Counted from the first letter of the stretch, positions 11,440 through 26,539 are shown. The stretch is DNA of 64,000 nucleotides from Parelaphostrongylus tenuis (GCA_019055375.1 JAHQIW010007401.1:62001-126000); one strand, 5' to 3'. Numbers and translations: made by a program. The notes: generated by a model not told the origin, from the letters alone.

Positions 11440-11960
11440 TGCAATACACATTGGATTGATCGCTGGTTTGGTTAATAAACTCCTGGCATGCCTCTTCACT
11501 TGGTCAAATATCTCAAATTGGCCTCCATGCAGGAAATGTTCAAAATCAGACCTTAATCGGACGGCAAAGTATCTGGACTGTAAACTGGGTGCAGAAAGAC
11601 TTCAAATCCCTCCGATTCATCAAACTTTTCCTTAGTGTTCTTTGCGGTTTGGGATTTGGCATTGTTTTTCTGAGTCAGGGCCCACTTTTGACAAGTCAAT
11701 GTCTGGTAAAATTTCTTCAACGCATTGTAGACTCAGTTCAGTTGTTCGAAGTACAGTTCGGCGTTGATGGCGTGATCATCCAGAAGAAGTTCGAAGTGCA
11801 AGAAACCTCCAAAACTCCATCAAACCGAAATCATGACTTTCTGGCATAAACGGATTTTGACGTGAAACCGATGGCGGAGCTTGAGCTTTTATCAAACAAC
11901 GTTTGCTCCGATCGTGATTGAATAGGTAGACCCACTCATGGGAATACTTCTGAGGCATTC
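11440..11960 (-). pseudogene. Mariner transposase remnant (DD34D region)
   Basis: Minus-strand frames show the order expected for a mariner transposase: QKVMISV followed by FGGFLHFELL, then DDHAINAELYFEQL, a decayed QDNAKPH box (QKNNAKSQTAKNTKEKF), and HPVYSPDTLPSD, which holds the third catalytic Asp. Stops and frame changes break the frame at several points and the HTH region is not seen. It differs in sequence from the copy at 6.2-6.6 kb, so more than one mariner lineage is present. Confidence 0.75.
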
Positions 11961-12690
11961 TCGTGAATCTACATAACCGGTACTGTATGAAGCAATCCTC
12001 AATCTAGTATAAGCTGACTTGAAGAATATCAGAGGCCTAATACGTTCTAACGAAAACCGAGAAACGAAATCGTTTATCGACCGATTTCCTCCAAATATCT
12101 TGCGCGTAAGAGGAAGATTACTGGTACGATGGTCCGATTTCTTTGCAGAAAGTTCACAAGGAAGAAATGATGCTCAGGGAATTTTTGCGGCGATGCGATC
12201 CCATTGGGCTACTCTTGAACGCGATAGGAAAAATTGAAGTTTTAGTAGTGTCCGCTTTAGTCACTCGATGGCCAACGAGACGTTGATACACGAGGTTGGT
12301 TTCTAAGGCTTCTCAATTTATCTCCTCTTTACTACTATAAAGAGGATAGACATACTTCTTCGCACTTTTACCATATTTAGTCCAATATGCTCCTCCATAA
12401 AATTAATAGTGTAGAATACAATTGAATTATTTTGAAGAGTGAGAGAAGAACTGGAAATGCTTGACAGTTGAAGAGAGAAAGCCTATTATCTCAGCTTTAC
12501 AAATTTAAAGAATGCAATGCATTTTAAATGAAGCAAGGCAATAACTAATCAAGAGTTGTCACCACTTAAAGACCGAAGTAAGAGGATATTCGTCGCATTT
12601 CTAAACTGTGTTGATTGCTGGATTATAATGCACAAAGACATATGGGCTTAAACATAGCCAAAGACATATGCATTATAATATAACCTTTCA
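11961..12690. other. No recognisable gene
   Basis: A 72-codon plus-strand frame at 12019-12237 has no recognisable motif. The rest is AT-rich and featureless. Confidence 0.35.
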
Positions 12691-12699
12691 TTATTATTT

Positions 12700-12870
12700 G
12701 AGCCAACTTGTCATGTGGTCTGGTAAAGGCTCTTGCACAACCCGATACACGTGTTTCGTCCTTACAAACTCGTCAGTCGGGCAGAACCCGTCGTCTTTCG
12801 ATATTTTTATAGTCAGTTCTCTCGGGAGCTCTACTCCCTTACAGAGAGTCATCGAACATCATAATATAGT
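12700..12870 (-). repeat. PLE terminal-repeat copy, type 1 with hammerhead
   Basis: The block from GAGCCAACTTGTCATGTGG to the CTCTCGGGAGCTCTACTCCC region matches the copies near 35.4-35.7 kb. It has no coding content and contains the hammerhead core at 12741-12782. Confidence 0.7.
12741..12782 (-). ncRNA. Hammerhead ribozyme motif, type 1 (minimal)
   Basis: The minus strand reads GCCCGA, CUGACGAG, a stem II region (UUUGUAAGGA), CGAAA, CACGUGUA and UCGGG. Stem I pairs GCCCGA with UCGGG(U). Stem III is only ACAC/GUGU with no loop, the arrangement known for small PLE hammerheads that cleave as dimers. The core bases CUGANGA and GAAA are intact. Confidence 0.75.
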
Positions 12871-13336
12871 TATGTAGCAAATTAGGTGGTCACAACATTT
12901 CGTTACAAAGGAAATAGCATATTGTCGAAAAGATTTCTATGGGTATTTAAGGTGAGACCAATGCTCAAGTGTCCAAAAAATTCGCATTTTTTGACAGGAA
13001 AACAACATCGTTTGGAAATAAACGTATTTTCATTTCTTATTGCGCATTTGTCACCTATCTTGTGAGACCGTTTTTTCACATTGTGATTAGGCACAAAAAA
13101 CTATAATATTGGCTGAAGTTTGAAGATTCCCTCTCTTCAAAACATTATAAGGTCGAATCAACATTTAGCTTGCTCAGTCGAGAACTTCTCAAGGTGGACC
13201 TTAGAAAACAGAAAATGCCGAGTGACACCATAGAACAAATGAGAAGTGATAGGTTGTGTAAAAATATCGTGCCTTCTTAATTCAGCATGATTTTTGAAAT
13301 TTCAATATAACTTCTAAGAATGTTTAGAGTCTTATC

Positions 13337-13482
13337 CAAGGTTGGTATGCCAGAGCCATACACGCGTAATTCGGAGGTCTCGCCCTCCTCGTCAGTGGCC
13401 CACGCCCCTCATTAGGCCCTGCACTGACGAGGAGGGCGAGACCTCCGAAACACGCGTGCACGACTCTCACATACCACCCTTG
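13337..13482. repeat. Palindrome with a hammerhead-like core in each arm
   Basis: Two arms of about 60 bp are inverted around a 24-bp centre. Each arm contains CACTGACGAGGAGGGCGAGA followed by CCTCCGAA, a strong stem II of GGAGG/CCUCC. The plus arm keeps GAAACACGCGUG; the minus arm reads GAAUUACGCGUA. The element lies 200 bp upstream of the PLE reading frame and is probably part of its terminal repeat. Confidence 0.65.
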
Positions 13483-13638
13483 GGTAGGGCTCTGAACACA
13501 TTGAATGTTTATCGCGAGATTTTGAAAACAGTCGATGCCTTGAATCAACTTTCGAAATAAACTATTTCCAAATAAAAGACAAAAGTGATAACTCCCAAGA
13601 CCGACTGTCTATTAACCTCGGCATGCTTCAGTATGATT

Positions 13639-13687
13639 CTTGATTTTCTTCTTTGAGCAGAACACGAGGTGTTACATTAAACTTTAT
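13639..13687 (+). repeat. Left 49-bp inverted repeat of the PLE
   Basis: This 49-bp segment, starting CTTGATTTTCTTCTTTGAGC, is the perfect reverse complement of 15175-15223. It ends immediately before the PLE coding sequence opens. Confidence 0.9.
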
Positions 13688-13689
13688 AT

Positions 13690-14931
13690 ACCAACGTGTC
13701 GAATGACTCCGCATTGCAAGCCACACATGAGCTTCTTATACAACACCAGGGAGCTGTAAACATGTATGGCTTGACGATTGAGCAGTTCATGATCCTACTA
13801 AAAGAGTGCTTGAACTGCTCAATCTTCAGATGGTCCGGGAATTATTATGCTCAAACCAGAGGGCTGGCAATGGGACAGCGACTGGCACCTAGCGTGGCCA
13901 TTGCCTTTATGTCTAAAGTGGAAGCACCAGTGATGGATCTCCGGCCATTACTCTACTGTAGGTATATAGATGATTGTTTGATTATCTGTTCCACTCAAGA
14001 GGAGCTGGATAATTGTTTTAGATTGCTGAATGAACAGTCAGAGTATATAAGATTCACCCGTGAGATACCAAAAGACGATTGGCTTCCATTCTTGAACGTG
14101 CAAATAAGCTTAACTGAGAGCGGCTACATAACGAAGTGGTACCGAAAGCCAAGTAGTAAGAATATCTTGGTTCACTATCTCTCTTCTCACCCCTCACATA
14201 CGAAGAAGGCGCTAGTAAAAAACATGTTTCGAACAGCAGCCAATGTATGTACCGGGGAGGAGCAGAGAGTAGAATCCGTGAAACTGGCGCGGGAAATAGC
14301 CACTTCTAATGGATACGAATTCGTAGCCCCTCGGCTTAGGTTTAGAGGAAATAATGCGCCTCCGAACGAAAACTTAGTTGAAAGGAAAGTCCCGTTTATC
14401 ATCCCGTTCTATTCAAATGAGGTTAGTACAGCTATAAAACGATGTTTGAAAAGAGCGGGCTTGGAGCAATCGGTGGCCATTATTGAAATACCACCGAATA
14501 CTCTAAAACGCCAACTAGTTCGCAACCGCTTATATGACCGTCTCTGTATGATGAATGATTGTAAAATATGTCCTAACGGCAGAGACGGTGATTGCATGAG
14601 CGTAGGTACAGTCTACCTAATCTCTTGCAAAGCGTGTAGTGATAAATATGTAGGCGAAACGGGTAGGCCGCTCTATGCACGCATAGAAGAACACCTAGCT
14701 GACAAGCGTCTTAATAGACAAAACACCCCGCTAGGGACGCATAGAGCACAGAAGCACGACGGAGTTGATTTTGAAATCGAAGTCACCATCCTTGCGCAGG
14801 AGCAAAAAACATCATCGCGAAAGATCTTGGAAGCATTTTGGATTAATACGACCAATCCAACCATAAACCGTAGGGAGGAATGCCTTGTAAACACTCGTGA
14901 TATGAGCCAGTATATAAGACTGTTGTTTTGA
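13690..14931 (+). CDS. Penelope-like element RT / GIY-YIG protein, 5'-truncated
   Basis: This is the longest open frame in the window (about 413 codons to a TGA at 14931). It encodes the C-terminal part of a Penelope-like retrotransposon protein. It opens right after the inverted repeat with TNVSNDSALQ, so RT motif A is cut off. RT motif B (TRGLAMGQRLAPSVA) and the catalytic motif C YIDD (in CRYIDDCLIIC) are intact. A linker with two Cys pairs (NDCKICPNGRDGDC) leads into the GIY-YIG endonuclease: VYLISCKACSDKYVGETGR, then YARIEEHLADKR. The second catalytic Asp of RT is present but the first is missing, so the protein should be inactive for synthesis, although the absence of stops over 1.2 kb implies a recent insertion. 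No ATG starts the frame; 13696 is a GTG. Confidence 0.92.
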   Translation, partial: TNVSNDSALQATHELLIQHQGAVNMYGLTIEQFMILLKECLNCSIFRWSGNYYAQTRGLAMGQRLAPSVAIAFMSKVEAPVMDLRPLLYCRYIDDCLIICSTQEELDNCFRLLNEQSEYIRFTREIPKDDWLPFLNVQISLTESGYITKWYRKPSSKNILVHYLSSHPSHTKKALVKNMFRTAANVCTGEEQRVESVKLAREIATSNGYEFVAPRLRFRGNNAPPNENLVERKVPFIIPFYSNEVSTAIKRCLKRAGLEQSVAIIEIPPNTLKRQLVRNRLYDRLCMMNDCKICPNGRDGDCMSVGTVYLISCKACSDKYVGETGRPLYARIEEHLADKRLNRQNTPLGTHRAQKHDGVDFEIEVTILAQEQKTSSRKILEAFWINTTNPTINRREECLVNTRDMSQYIRLLF

Positions 14932-15134
14932 TGGGTAGGGTGCATTACGAGCCTATGTGTCTCTCTTGCCGGTGATCTCCACTTGGATCATCCAGTGGAA
15001 CACATATAAAAAGCGGTGAGTATGTTAAGTGTTGATTTTTGCTTGATGCGATTGAAATCTAGGTCTGGTGATTTTCTCTAAAGAAGTAATGGAGGTGTTT
15101 GACTGATTGTATTGCAAACATTTTGACCTTTCCA

Positions 15135-15170
15135 GGCTCTGAAGAAGGCGAACTGCCGAAACGTCAGCTA
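15135..15170 (+). repeat. PLE 3' hairpin motif
   Basis: The sequence GGCTCTGAAGAAGGCGAACT followed by GCCGAAACGTCAGC forms a GGC/GCC hairpin in the 3' untranslated region of the PLE. It is shared with three other loci in the window. Confidence 0.65.
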
Positions 15171-15174
15171 TCGA

Positions 15175-15223
15175 ATAAAGTTTAATGTAACACCTCGTGT
15201 TCTGCTCAAAGAAGAAAATCAAG
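15175..15223 (+). repeat. Right 49-bp inverted repeat of the PLE
   Basis: It is the exact reverse complement of 13639-13687, starting ATAAAGTTTAATGTAACACC. The element between the two repeats is about 1.58 kb. Confidence 0.9.
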
Positions 15224-15224
15224 G

Positions 15225-15500
15225 AACAAAAGTGATAATCAAAGTATTGAACTTCGCAAACCACTTCCTAGCCATCCTTTCTGCAACCGTATCATCGTCC
15301 CAAATTCCATTGATCTGGCGCTGATTCACCAGCAATTCCCCTACACACCATTCGTGCATGGGTAGCAAACGAAACTGTTCCCAAGACAGCCCCATGTCAA
15401 GCAACTATAGGAAGTTGTGTACCAAATTGTTTGCAAGAAAATGCGCAATTGAACGACATTGAAATCCTGTAATTTCATTACGCAAATCATACTAAGAAAT
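15225..15500 (-). pseudogene. Mariner transposase N-terminal (HTH) remnant
   Basis: The minus frame gives LSWEQFRLLPMHEWCVGE and INGIWDDDTVAERMARKWFA, the paired-like helix-turn-helix region of mariner transposases, without the catalytic part. The upstream sequence (about 15400-15480) matches that beside the mariner fragment at 26.8 kb, so the two belong to the same subfamily. It begins exactly where the PLE inverted repeat ends. Confidence 0.7.
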
Positions 15501-15737
15501 CAGAACGGCATCAACTTTTTACACAACCTATTATGTAATACTTATTAGTTCTCCCTAAGAACGCCTGTAAGTTTTCACGCAGAGCTCTTCTGCAGCGCAA
15601 AAGTATTTGTGACTTCTCTTGTGTCTATAAACTATAAATAATTCGTTTTTGTATTCAAGCGGTGTAAAGTGTAGAAAGATACGCATGGAAGGCAGCTGGA
15701 CGGAACACATCTGTAGCTTATTGGTGGAGGACCAAAA

Positions 15738-15862
15738 TTATTTGCAGGTATTGATCAATCCCTTAGGGATGCGCCATGCATTCGACTTCAATTTCCAACT
15801 TCGTTTGAGGTGATTGAATGCATATCTGGCCTTTACAATGACTGACAATCCCGGCTGACGCA
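15738..15862 (-). repeat. SINE-A fragment (3' part)
   Basis: The segment matches the 3' half of SINE-A in reverse orientation (TTGATCAATCCCTTAGGGAT, then the CATATCTGGCCTTTACAATG block) and stops before the tRNA-like head. Confidence 0.8.
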
Positions 15863-15869
15863 AATATTT

Positions 15870-17860
15870 TGCAGGTAGTCATATTGACCTATTTTGAGAG
15901 GTTGCAACTCAAAGGAAACAAGGGAATCGCTTGAGTGCAATCAGCTAAAAAATTACGTAGAATACGTAGAATAAGTCGGCATGTGCAGAGGAAAAGATTA
16001 CAAAGAGCGATAATGTTCATAGTAAAGTAGCTATATGAAAAACGACTACCTATAGGACAATAAAAGAAAATTTGATCGATATCGTAAAATCAAAGAATTT
16101 TTGGCTATGCGAATATCTTTAACACAATTTATTACAATCGTCTGAGTGCCAAAAACAATATGACCGTAGCATATTAATGTTTTTCTTCACACATAGGAGC
16201 TACGTATGCTCAAAAAGCATATGAGCGTTGAAGGCAAACCTTGATATATCTATGGTAGAAGAGAAACAAAAAAAAAAACACTCAAAAAAGAGGAAAATTC
16301 TGAATGGTTAGCGAAAATCGCGCGCCGCTTTGTGATTTGGGCTGCGCGCAGCGATTGCCGTCTCGGATGGGGTAATGTCTAGCCTTTTGAGCAGGACCGT
16401 TTGAATCTCTGTTTGCAGCGCGATTCTGAAGTGACGCGCGATCTTCGCTACTCATCTAGGAATTTTCTTCATTATTTAGAAAATATCGTTTTTTTGTTGC
16501 TTTGATGCTCTATGTAACTCTAAACTCTCTTCTGTGTTTATAGTGCATATTAAACTCTGTTTGAAGAAAAAGCGCTCGTTAGCCACGCAATCACACTGTT
16601 GTTGACAATCAATCATCTGGAATAAGTTGTATAAAAATTACGACATGCATCCTTTGATTTCCATATTATTTTATTGCATAGAATGTTCGAAATTCAGTAT
16701 GATGATTGGATTTTGAAAAAACAATGAGTCATTCGTCAAAAAAGATATTACAAACTGCTTGTAATGCGAGTTCAGCGACAACTCTCGAGATTTTTTTTGT
16801 TATTACTAAACTTCAAGTAGAGCACGTCCCCTCAAAATCCCGATGATATCCAGGCTGCGGCGTTCTATAAGGCGTCGTTATTGACTGGAAGACGAAACAT
16901 TAGCCAAATAAGTCTCATGACAGTCTCGTTTCCGTGGTCGTTTACGCATAACACAAAGAACGTTTCATATCTATGTCGTGCATTATTACGTCGACAAAGT
17001 TCTTCGGGATCAGCATCCAGAAACTGTAGTTCTGAAAAGACTACGCTCATACTAGGCTGCTTAATATGGTTTGGATTAGTATTCTATACTGGCTGTTAAA
17101 AGTACAGCTTCAACTCTTTCTAGCTCGATGGATAGCGTCTGTATCGTCATATATACTAAATCCAGTAATAATAATAATGTTTTTTCCGCCTCATACTTCA
17201 CCGATTTACATTTTGAAACACTTCCTGATCCACTCATATTCGGTAGAAAGTGCATACACCATGTTATATCCATATTTTAATGTTAGTTGTTCAAAAAATA
17301 AACAATAAAAACCAATATATTATTTCGAATCACAACGGCAAACTCTTTCAAATTAAATCAAAAAACATTGGAAGGGTGCCATAGTGATGGTAGGAGATGA
17401 ACAATCGAACAACAAAGAACGGAATAACTCTCATGGTGTCACAACTGTACAAACATAATTACAAAAATACTCCATAAACGAGTTTGCAGGCGTTTCCTAA
17501 ACGAAACACTCGCACTTAAAATTACTTAAGTAGTAGCATTTTTGTATGAAATGCGAATCACAGAATTATTAAGACACTGTCTATTACCACCCGAGTAATA
17601 CGGCACAGTTGAAAAGCGGAAGTCTGATGTGCTAAGAACATTGGTGAAAGCGAACTAAGAAAACACGTACTGCACCGGAAGTATCAAAAGGGTAGAGGTT
17701 TACAGTGAAATATTCAATTTAGGAAGCGTATGAAAACATCTGAATAAAAACACGTTAAAGATTTCATTGAGACTCCCTCGATTTTATTCCTTTCACTTCA
17801 TTACTGAAACCCTTCCAAAACTAAACTCCTTAATGTTAAAATACTTAGTCATGGTTCAGC
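15870..17860. other. Repeat-derived, no gene
   Basis: It includes an imperfect foldback at 16263-16510: the left arm (AAAAACACTCAAAAAAGAGG to the GCGCGC block) is complementary to the right arm from GCGCGATCTTCGCTACTCAT on. Otherwise AT-rich sequence with no supported exon. Confidence 0.4.
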
Positions 17861-17868
17861 TGTAAACA

Positions 17869-17874
17869 TTTATT
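17869..17874 (-). promoter_or_regulatory. Candidate poly(A) signal for pcyt-1
   Basis: AATAAA on the minus strand, 112 bp after the pcyt-1 stop codon. This is the usual nematode signal, but there is no transcript evidence here. Confidence 0.5.
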
Positions 17875-17985
17875 CGGCGATTTCATTTCATTGAAGCAAA
17901 TGCTACCGTATCCCCAAGTTAATGGTAAAGTAAAGGTATAATGGAACGATGTTTTCAAACACTTCATAGTGTTCACAGTGATGAA

Positions 17986-21110
<3,125 letters not shown>

Positions 21111-22920
21111 ATCGACTCACTATTTCAGTTACGAATCAGTGAAAAATAAATTGTACTTAAACAATGAAATCACGATCATCTACACAACAATGAACTACTC
21201 TCGTGACCAATGAACATTATGTGTGAAATCGGGAACTCAGTTTAAACTTTGAATTCGACTCCGACCGACTGCGAATGAATTTTGACCAGCACGCATTATG
21301 AGTACTTCTAAGACATCGATGATTAATAAGTGATATACAGATATTTGAACCCAGGATTGGAGTTGAACTCGTGTCGCACTATCACCGGGAAGCGCGCAAC
21401 CAAAAATCAACAAGCTCGTCTGGTGAGCATATATCACCATGAAACCCAGTTAAGCTGACAGCTATCAAAGATGTCTAATCTATCAGAATTCTTGGCTGCT
21501 CCCTTATTGATAAGAACAAAAAGTTCTAGAAGATTATATTTCGATAGTTGTCGGGTCGACTGGGCTTGATGCTTATGTGCTTAGTAGACCAAACCCGTTG
21601 AAGCTTTGTTGCTGACAGGTACGATAGCTTATATCGAAGAAAGAGTGGTAGCAAAGCGGTGGTCTCAGTGATGCAGCGGTAGCCCGCGCGTTTGCTATGG
21701 GTTAAAACGCGGATTCAGCTCCCGTACAGGCCGACTGTTTTGCATACCACCCAGTAATCTTAGATGTACAAATCTAACATCTTAACACTGAAAAAGCAGT
21801 TGAAACAAAGAACTCTAATCCGAAGACAGATCATTACTCTCTTGATAAGCTAGCAAGAGGCCTTTGACAAGTATTTGATCGATTATGTTACGTATTAACT
21901 GAGCTGCTCCAGATTCTGGATCGCATGCACCGGAACATCAACAAGTACATACTGAAAAATGCTGATAATAAGTTCGTGTCTGTACATGAAGAAATCAGTG
22001 AACTATTAGATCAATGCCGAAGTTAATGTGTATTGGTTCTGTGGATTGCCTCAGGATTTTACAAAAATATTTGAATGTGCATACTATTATTAGGATAGAG
22101 AGCTTTTGTAACTATACAGACGATGATGTGACATTTCAAACGGTCGCCAATCAAAATATGTAGCAATGTTATTCCTGTTCTGACTATCGATGAAACATAC
22201 GGTAATAACATTTCCGTATTGTATCATACAGCTTCAAAGCTTTCACATGTTTTGTTTGGTTACTTGTGAAAGAGAACGGCTATGGCGAGATAGCGCCGTG
22301 CCAGAGGCGTTTTCTTCTGGTTCAGAATATAATCCTAGATGGGACCATCTCCGCACAAGCCCTAAATGTGCCTAACTACTTTAAACAATTTCGATCAAGC
22401 TTCTCCTGTTTTCTTCGTCTATCCTTTCTAATAACCGAAATAAACCTATTATGAATCGTGCTTAACAGTAAAATATAATAATTCAAAGTGATTGAGAAAG
22501 CGCGATCACTTGAATGATAACATACTATCTAATCCTATGGAATCCTATCATTGAAGTGGTCCTTCCAGTAAGCGGGGATCCAGGAACTACCATTTGAAGA
22601 TACTCCGATCAGCTAATGGCGAGGTATGTGGCGGTGCAACAGAATGATTAATATAGAAGCGGGAGGCGAATTCACAGAATGATAGTTGGTCGTGCTGAGT
22701 CAGACTGTCATACGACTTTTGTGCGTGCTTGCATCTTCCACGCCAGGGGGAGGAAAAAGCGGTAGTTGGAAATGCGTGTGATAACAAACACATAGTTCCT
22801 CGTTCGATCTTGCGCAGACACTATGTTATTCATTCTCTTTGAACAAAATTCAGCGAGTGTCATTGGTTCAGGGGAATGAACTGAACCACCATACGCTATC
22901 TTCATGAAGAAAAAATCTTC
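21111..22920. other. Upstream region of pcyt-1, tRNA-like SINE-C copies
   Basis: The first few hundred bases probably contain the pcyt-1 promoter, but no element is evident. A reverse SINE-C fragment lies at about 21350-21440, and a forward one at 21655-21790 has a tRNA-like head (GGTCTCAGTGATGCAGCGGT) plus the family tail. No further gene is seen. Confidence 0.45.
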
Positions 22921-22926
22921 GATCTA

Positions 22927-22937
22927 GGGGGGGGGGG
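22927..22937 (+). repeat. Run of 11 G
   Basis: A homopolymer of eleven G residues in AT-rich surroundings. Its length is likely to be unreliable. Confidence 0.9.
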
Positions 22938-22939
22938 AC

Positions 22940-24860
22940 AGCAGGACAAATTCGTGAATGTTCATAGATCATAGAGGTGAGAAGACGCGCTCAGTAAATA
23001 AGTGTGGGATCAGCACAATATAGGACGTTGGATCACTTGATAAAATGATAAATGACCACGTCAGCATAGCTAAAGGTCAACAATCAATCGATTAAGAATT
23101 AAGTAGGAAGTGATTATGAGTAGCTTACAACAAGTAAGACCGTCGTCGGTTCCACAAAAGCCGGTAGACCTCTCGTAAGATATTTTATTAGTCCGCCAGA
23201 GATCACTATACTCCAGTTGTCAAAAAATGTCGAAACTAATAGGGGTCATTTCTACTCAAAATATTCGAATACAGCAGCAATCTCGGGGTCAATGTACGCC
23301 ACGTTACTTTAAGAGATTCATGGTCAGGAACTGTAGTTGCCGAAAGCTGCGGCTTCTAAATCCTCCACTAACGTGATGTGCAAAAAAAGGCTACGTACGA
23401 AGTCAACGAACTTGCAAAGACGGAAGGCCATAGGTCGATAAATTTCGTTTGTGCAAGAAAACAACTCGGAACTCGTTAAAGTAGAGGAAGGGGCGGCGCT
23501 GGTATTCTTGTGAATATATGTCTGGCCCTGAACAAATAGCAACCCGAATCTCATGTTTACGTCTGACATAATGTAAACAATGTCCGTTCTGACAACCGTT
23601 GCAATTTAGTTCGCAAAACCAGATTATGACGAAGATATAATCAAAGCAATTTATATGGACTGCAAAAAGTTCTCTAATGAAGGCCAACCATCTACAAACC
23701 TCAACACAAACACCAAGCTCAAAAGAGCGAATGAAGAAATCGCTTTACATTACATGGTTGATTACATTACCAGAGGCCTCATACTTGAAGTTTTTTTCTT
23801 ATAACCCCCATGAAATATCACACTGAGCAAGTCCCAGTACCTTTATGAATCGATTCGTTCCATTGTACACACCGCACGCGAAAGCTTTGGAAGTTGCGCC
23901 CGAGTGCGGCTACTCCTTGGAGAATTTCAGCTTCGCTGTGCTGTGAAATCCTGGGCCATGCGATCTCTCCAAACTACAAGGTTGGACTTGTCGGGATATT
24001 CCCGATAGAGGATGGAGAAAGATAGATCAATCCAGACATGTTCGAAACTAGTTCACGATCTCAAAGGAAGGGAGGAGTTACTAGTGCTCCGGATGGACAT
24101 CAGGGACTGTCCGGATAAATGGCTATTCCGCGTGATAATCGGCATCATTATTAGCCTCATGTTTCAAGTTTGAGTTTTCAAATGGAAAGTACCAGAGATA
24201 GGTCGTAGGAGTAAGAAAAATTTGGTCCTGCCAATGTCGCAGTGGTCCCAATGTTAGCACAAAATTGCATCATCGCCGTGCATAATGCTATCTGCTTTAC
24301 ATAGAAAAAAATCCATGAAATGTAAACATCGAAATATCGAAACCATCGTGAACTAGGAATTGTTCACATTTTCAACATGCGTTTTCGAAGATATGTTTGT
24401 CGAAGACGGTGATATAATTGGATTCTGGAATAGAGAAGTTTCTGTTATTGGATGTATTTAGAGAACATCTTCGAGCTTATGGAATGGAGTGGTCGCACAA
24501 CCTGAAGCAATCGCTAACTCAAAGTTTTATGAAGGAAACATCGACGAACATGTCACACTGCCGTGTGTGAAGTGAAAATCTCTACATGTCCAGTGACATG
24601 ATCACCGGACATTGCAGTGATCAACAGGCGATCAAGGCTGGTATTTTATAATACCTCCATATTCAACTGTTTAGTCAGACCTCGATCGAAACAATATAAT
24701 CTGACAATAATTTTTTTTTAGCATTTCATGAGGTCTTCTAAGCACTTATGAAAACAGTCGAGTATGAAGGTATTATCAAGAATACCAGTGTTGAGCAATC
24801 GACTGTTATCACTGCAATGTCCGGTAATCATGTCACTGAACATGCAGTGATGTATTATAT
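22940..24860. other. No recognisable gene
   Basis: Short frames occur on both strands, but none has a motif or splice partner. The block around 24540-24640 contains short inverted words (ACATGTCACACTGCCGTGTG) that recur in the hairpin at 24.87 kb. Confidence 0.35.
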
Positions 24861-24865
24861 TATCT

Positions 24866-24906
24866 CTGCTGCGTGTAAAGTAAATTTTCACTTTACACGC
24901 GGCAGT
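24866..24906. repeat. Hairpin with 16-bp arms
   Basis: CTGCTGCGTGTAAAGT and its near-perfect complement flank an 8-base loop, allowing one mismatch. It lies close to a hammerhead-like repeat and may be part of the same element. Confidence 0.7.
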
Positions 24907-24975
24907 GTAACATGTTCGCCGAGCATTCCTTTATGTAAGATGGTTCTCCCCCAAAAGGGATTGGCTCAACGAAAG

Positions 24976-25034
24976 CCACCGTGCAACTGACGAGGCTGCA
25001 AGGCCTAACCACGTGTATTGCACTATATAAATGC
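24976..25034 (+). ncRNA. Hammerhead-like motif, type 2 (core mutated)
   Basis: The plus strand has CUGACGAG, a perfect stem II GGC/GCC, and a perfect six-pair stem I (GUGCAA with UUGCAC). CGAAA is replaced by CUAAC, destroying the second half of the core. Stem III (CACGUGUA) resembles type 1 copies, so this copy looks intermediate between the two lineages. Confidence 0.6.
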
Positions 25035-25039
25035 CCATA

Positions 25040-26450
25040 CAAGATCTCATGAAAAGATCACAAAAGCGCATTGTCAGATTATATCGTTTTGAGCGAGATC
25101 TAAGAAAATAGTCGAGTATGAAACTATAGGAAATCAGGCGATACGAGGACGTCTTAAAAGATAAAAAACATCAAATTGTCTTCTCCTCTCCTCTCTATAA
25201 CTTATGCTAGGACGGTTATTCACGGTAAATTGTAGAAAGTGTGAGGGGACAGAATGATAGTGAACGTCAACGGTCTACAGCTATGTTGTCGCATTGCTGA
25301 CCATTCCTGACCATCAAATACTACTGGCCAGGTCAGACTACTAAGATTTGATTTTCTACAGATGTGCTGAAAGACTGATGCTTGTCTTTACACAGAGAAA
25401 AATACGCGCACAATAAATGGATTTGCCCTTCAGGCATCAATCCAGCACAATGAACCAAACACATAAGAAAGCCATCATTTAGACATATCATAGGGAAACA
25501 TAACACGATGAACAGAGCAGCTTATAAAACTTACAAACCCTCAAAAAACATAGTGAACAGAAAAACAAGAACTAAGTCGTGTCTAGGCACCTATTTGGCC
25601 TCCAACCATGACATCAATGCAAGCCAAACCAACTGCTCCGTAATGAATGGCCCCGAGCGAGTAATTGCATTTTCTCGACAAATTAGGTCGATCTGGGTAT
25701 TCTCCTCGTAGTATATGCTTATAGCGTCGCTAAAGTTCCACGTATTCGTCCATAATTCCCAAATACTTCAAACCCTTACCCGTGTGTAAAAAACCAATCA
25801 ATCACAATGAAACTACGTTGATGTCAGCATTTGAGTCAATCTCATAACATTTATGAACAATTCAAAAAAAAAAGATTTTATATCCACCCATCCTATACGG
25901 TGAGCAAAATCCATTCTACTGATCATTAATACAATAACTATCGGCTCAATTATGTTATCCGGGAACGACTGAGAAAACGATCCCTTCCGTTGAACAAGAA
26001 CTTTTTGTATTTTGTATTAGTGTAGTGTATTTATAGTATTAGTGTATTTTTGTATTAGTAATCATTGAAAAGCTTAAATCTCTGCCTACTGTGTTACTTA
26101 GCCGTTTTATAAAGTAACCCTTTTGTAACGCTGTAACACTGGAAATAAAATTATGGTTTGCACTCACTACTTACTCATACTGCCACTCCGCTGGAAGAAC
26201 GAAAAGCATATGAACGTGTAGGGGAAATCCTATAGCATCAGATTAATACAGCCATGCTAAAACCACGTGCGTTCCTTTTCTAACCCCCTCCCCACTACAC
26301 AAATTCCCACATATGTGAATGAATCGTATTTTCCCTGCAACACTGCCGTGAAACCGTCTTCCAGAAAATAAGCACAGCGTTGGAATTGGAGAAACTTGCA
26401 CTACTGAACAGTTCCTCATTGTTCCAATGAGCAGTTCTCTGCAGCGAAAA
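25040..26450. other. No recognisable gene
   Basis: A 67-codon frame at 25508-25711 and others are unsupported. No SINE, transposase or host exon is visible. Confidence 0.35.
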
Positions 26451-26539
26451 ATATGCGCCTCTGGAACATAAAGGTATATTTCCGCTACATTTTTCAAAAA
26501 AGAGCACGTAGCGCAATAGCGAGAAATTTGAGCTTTCGA

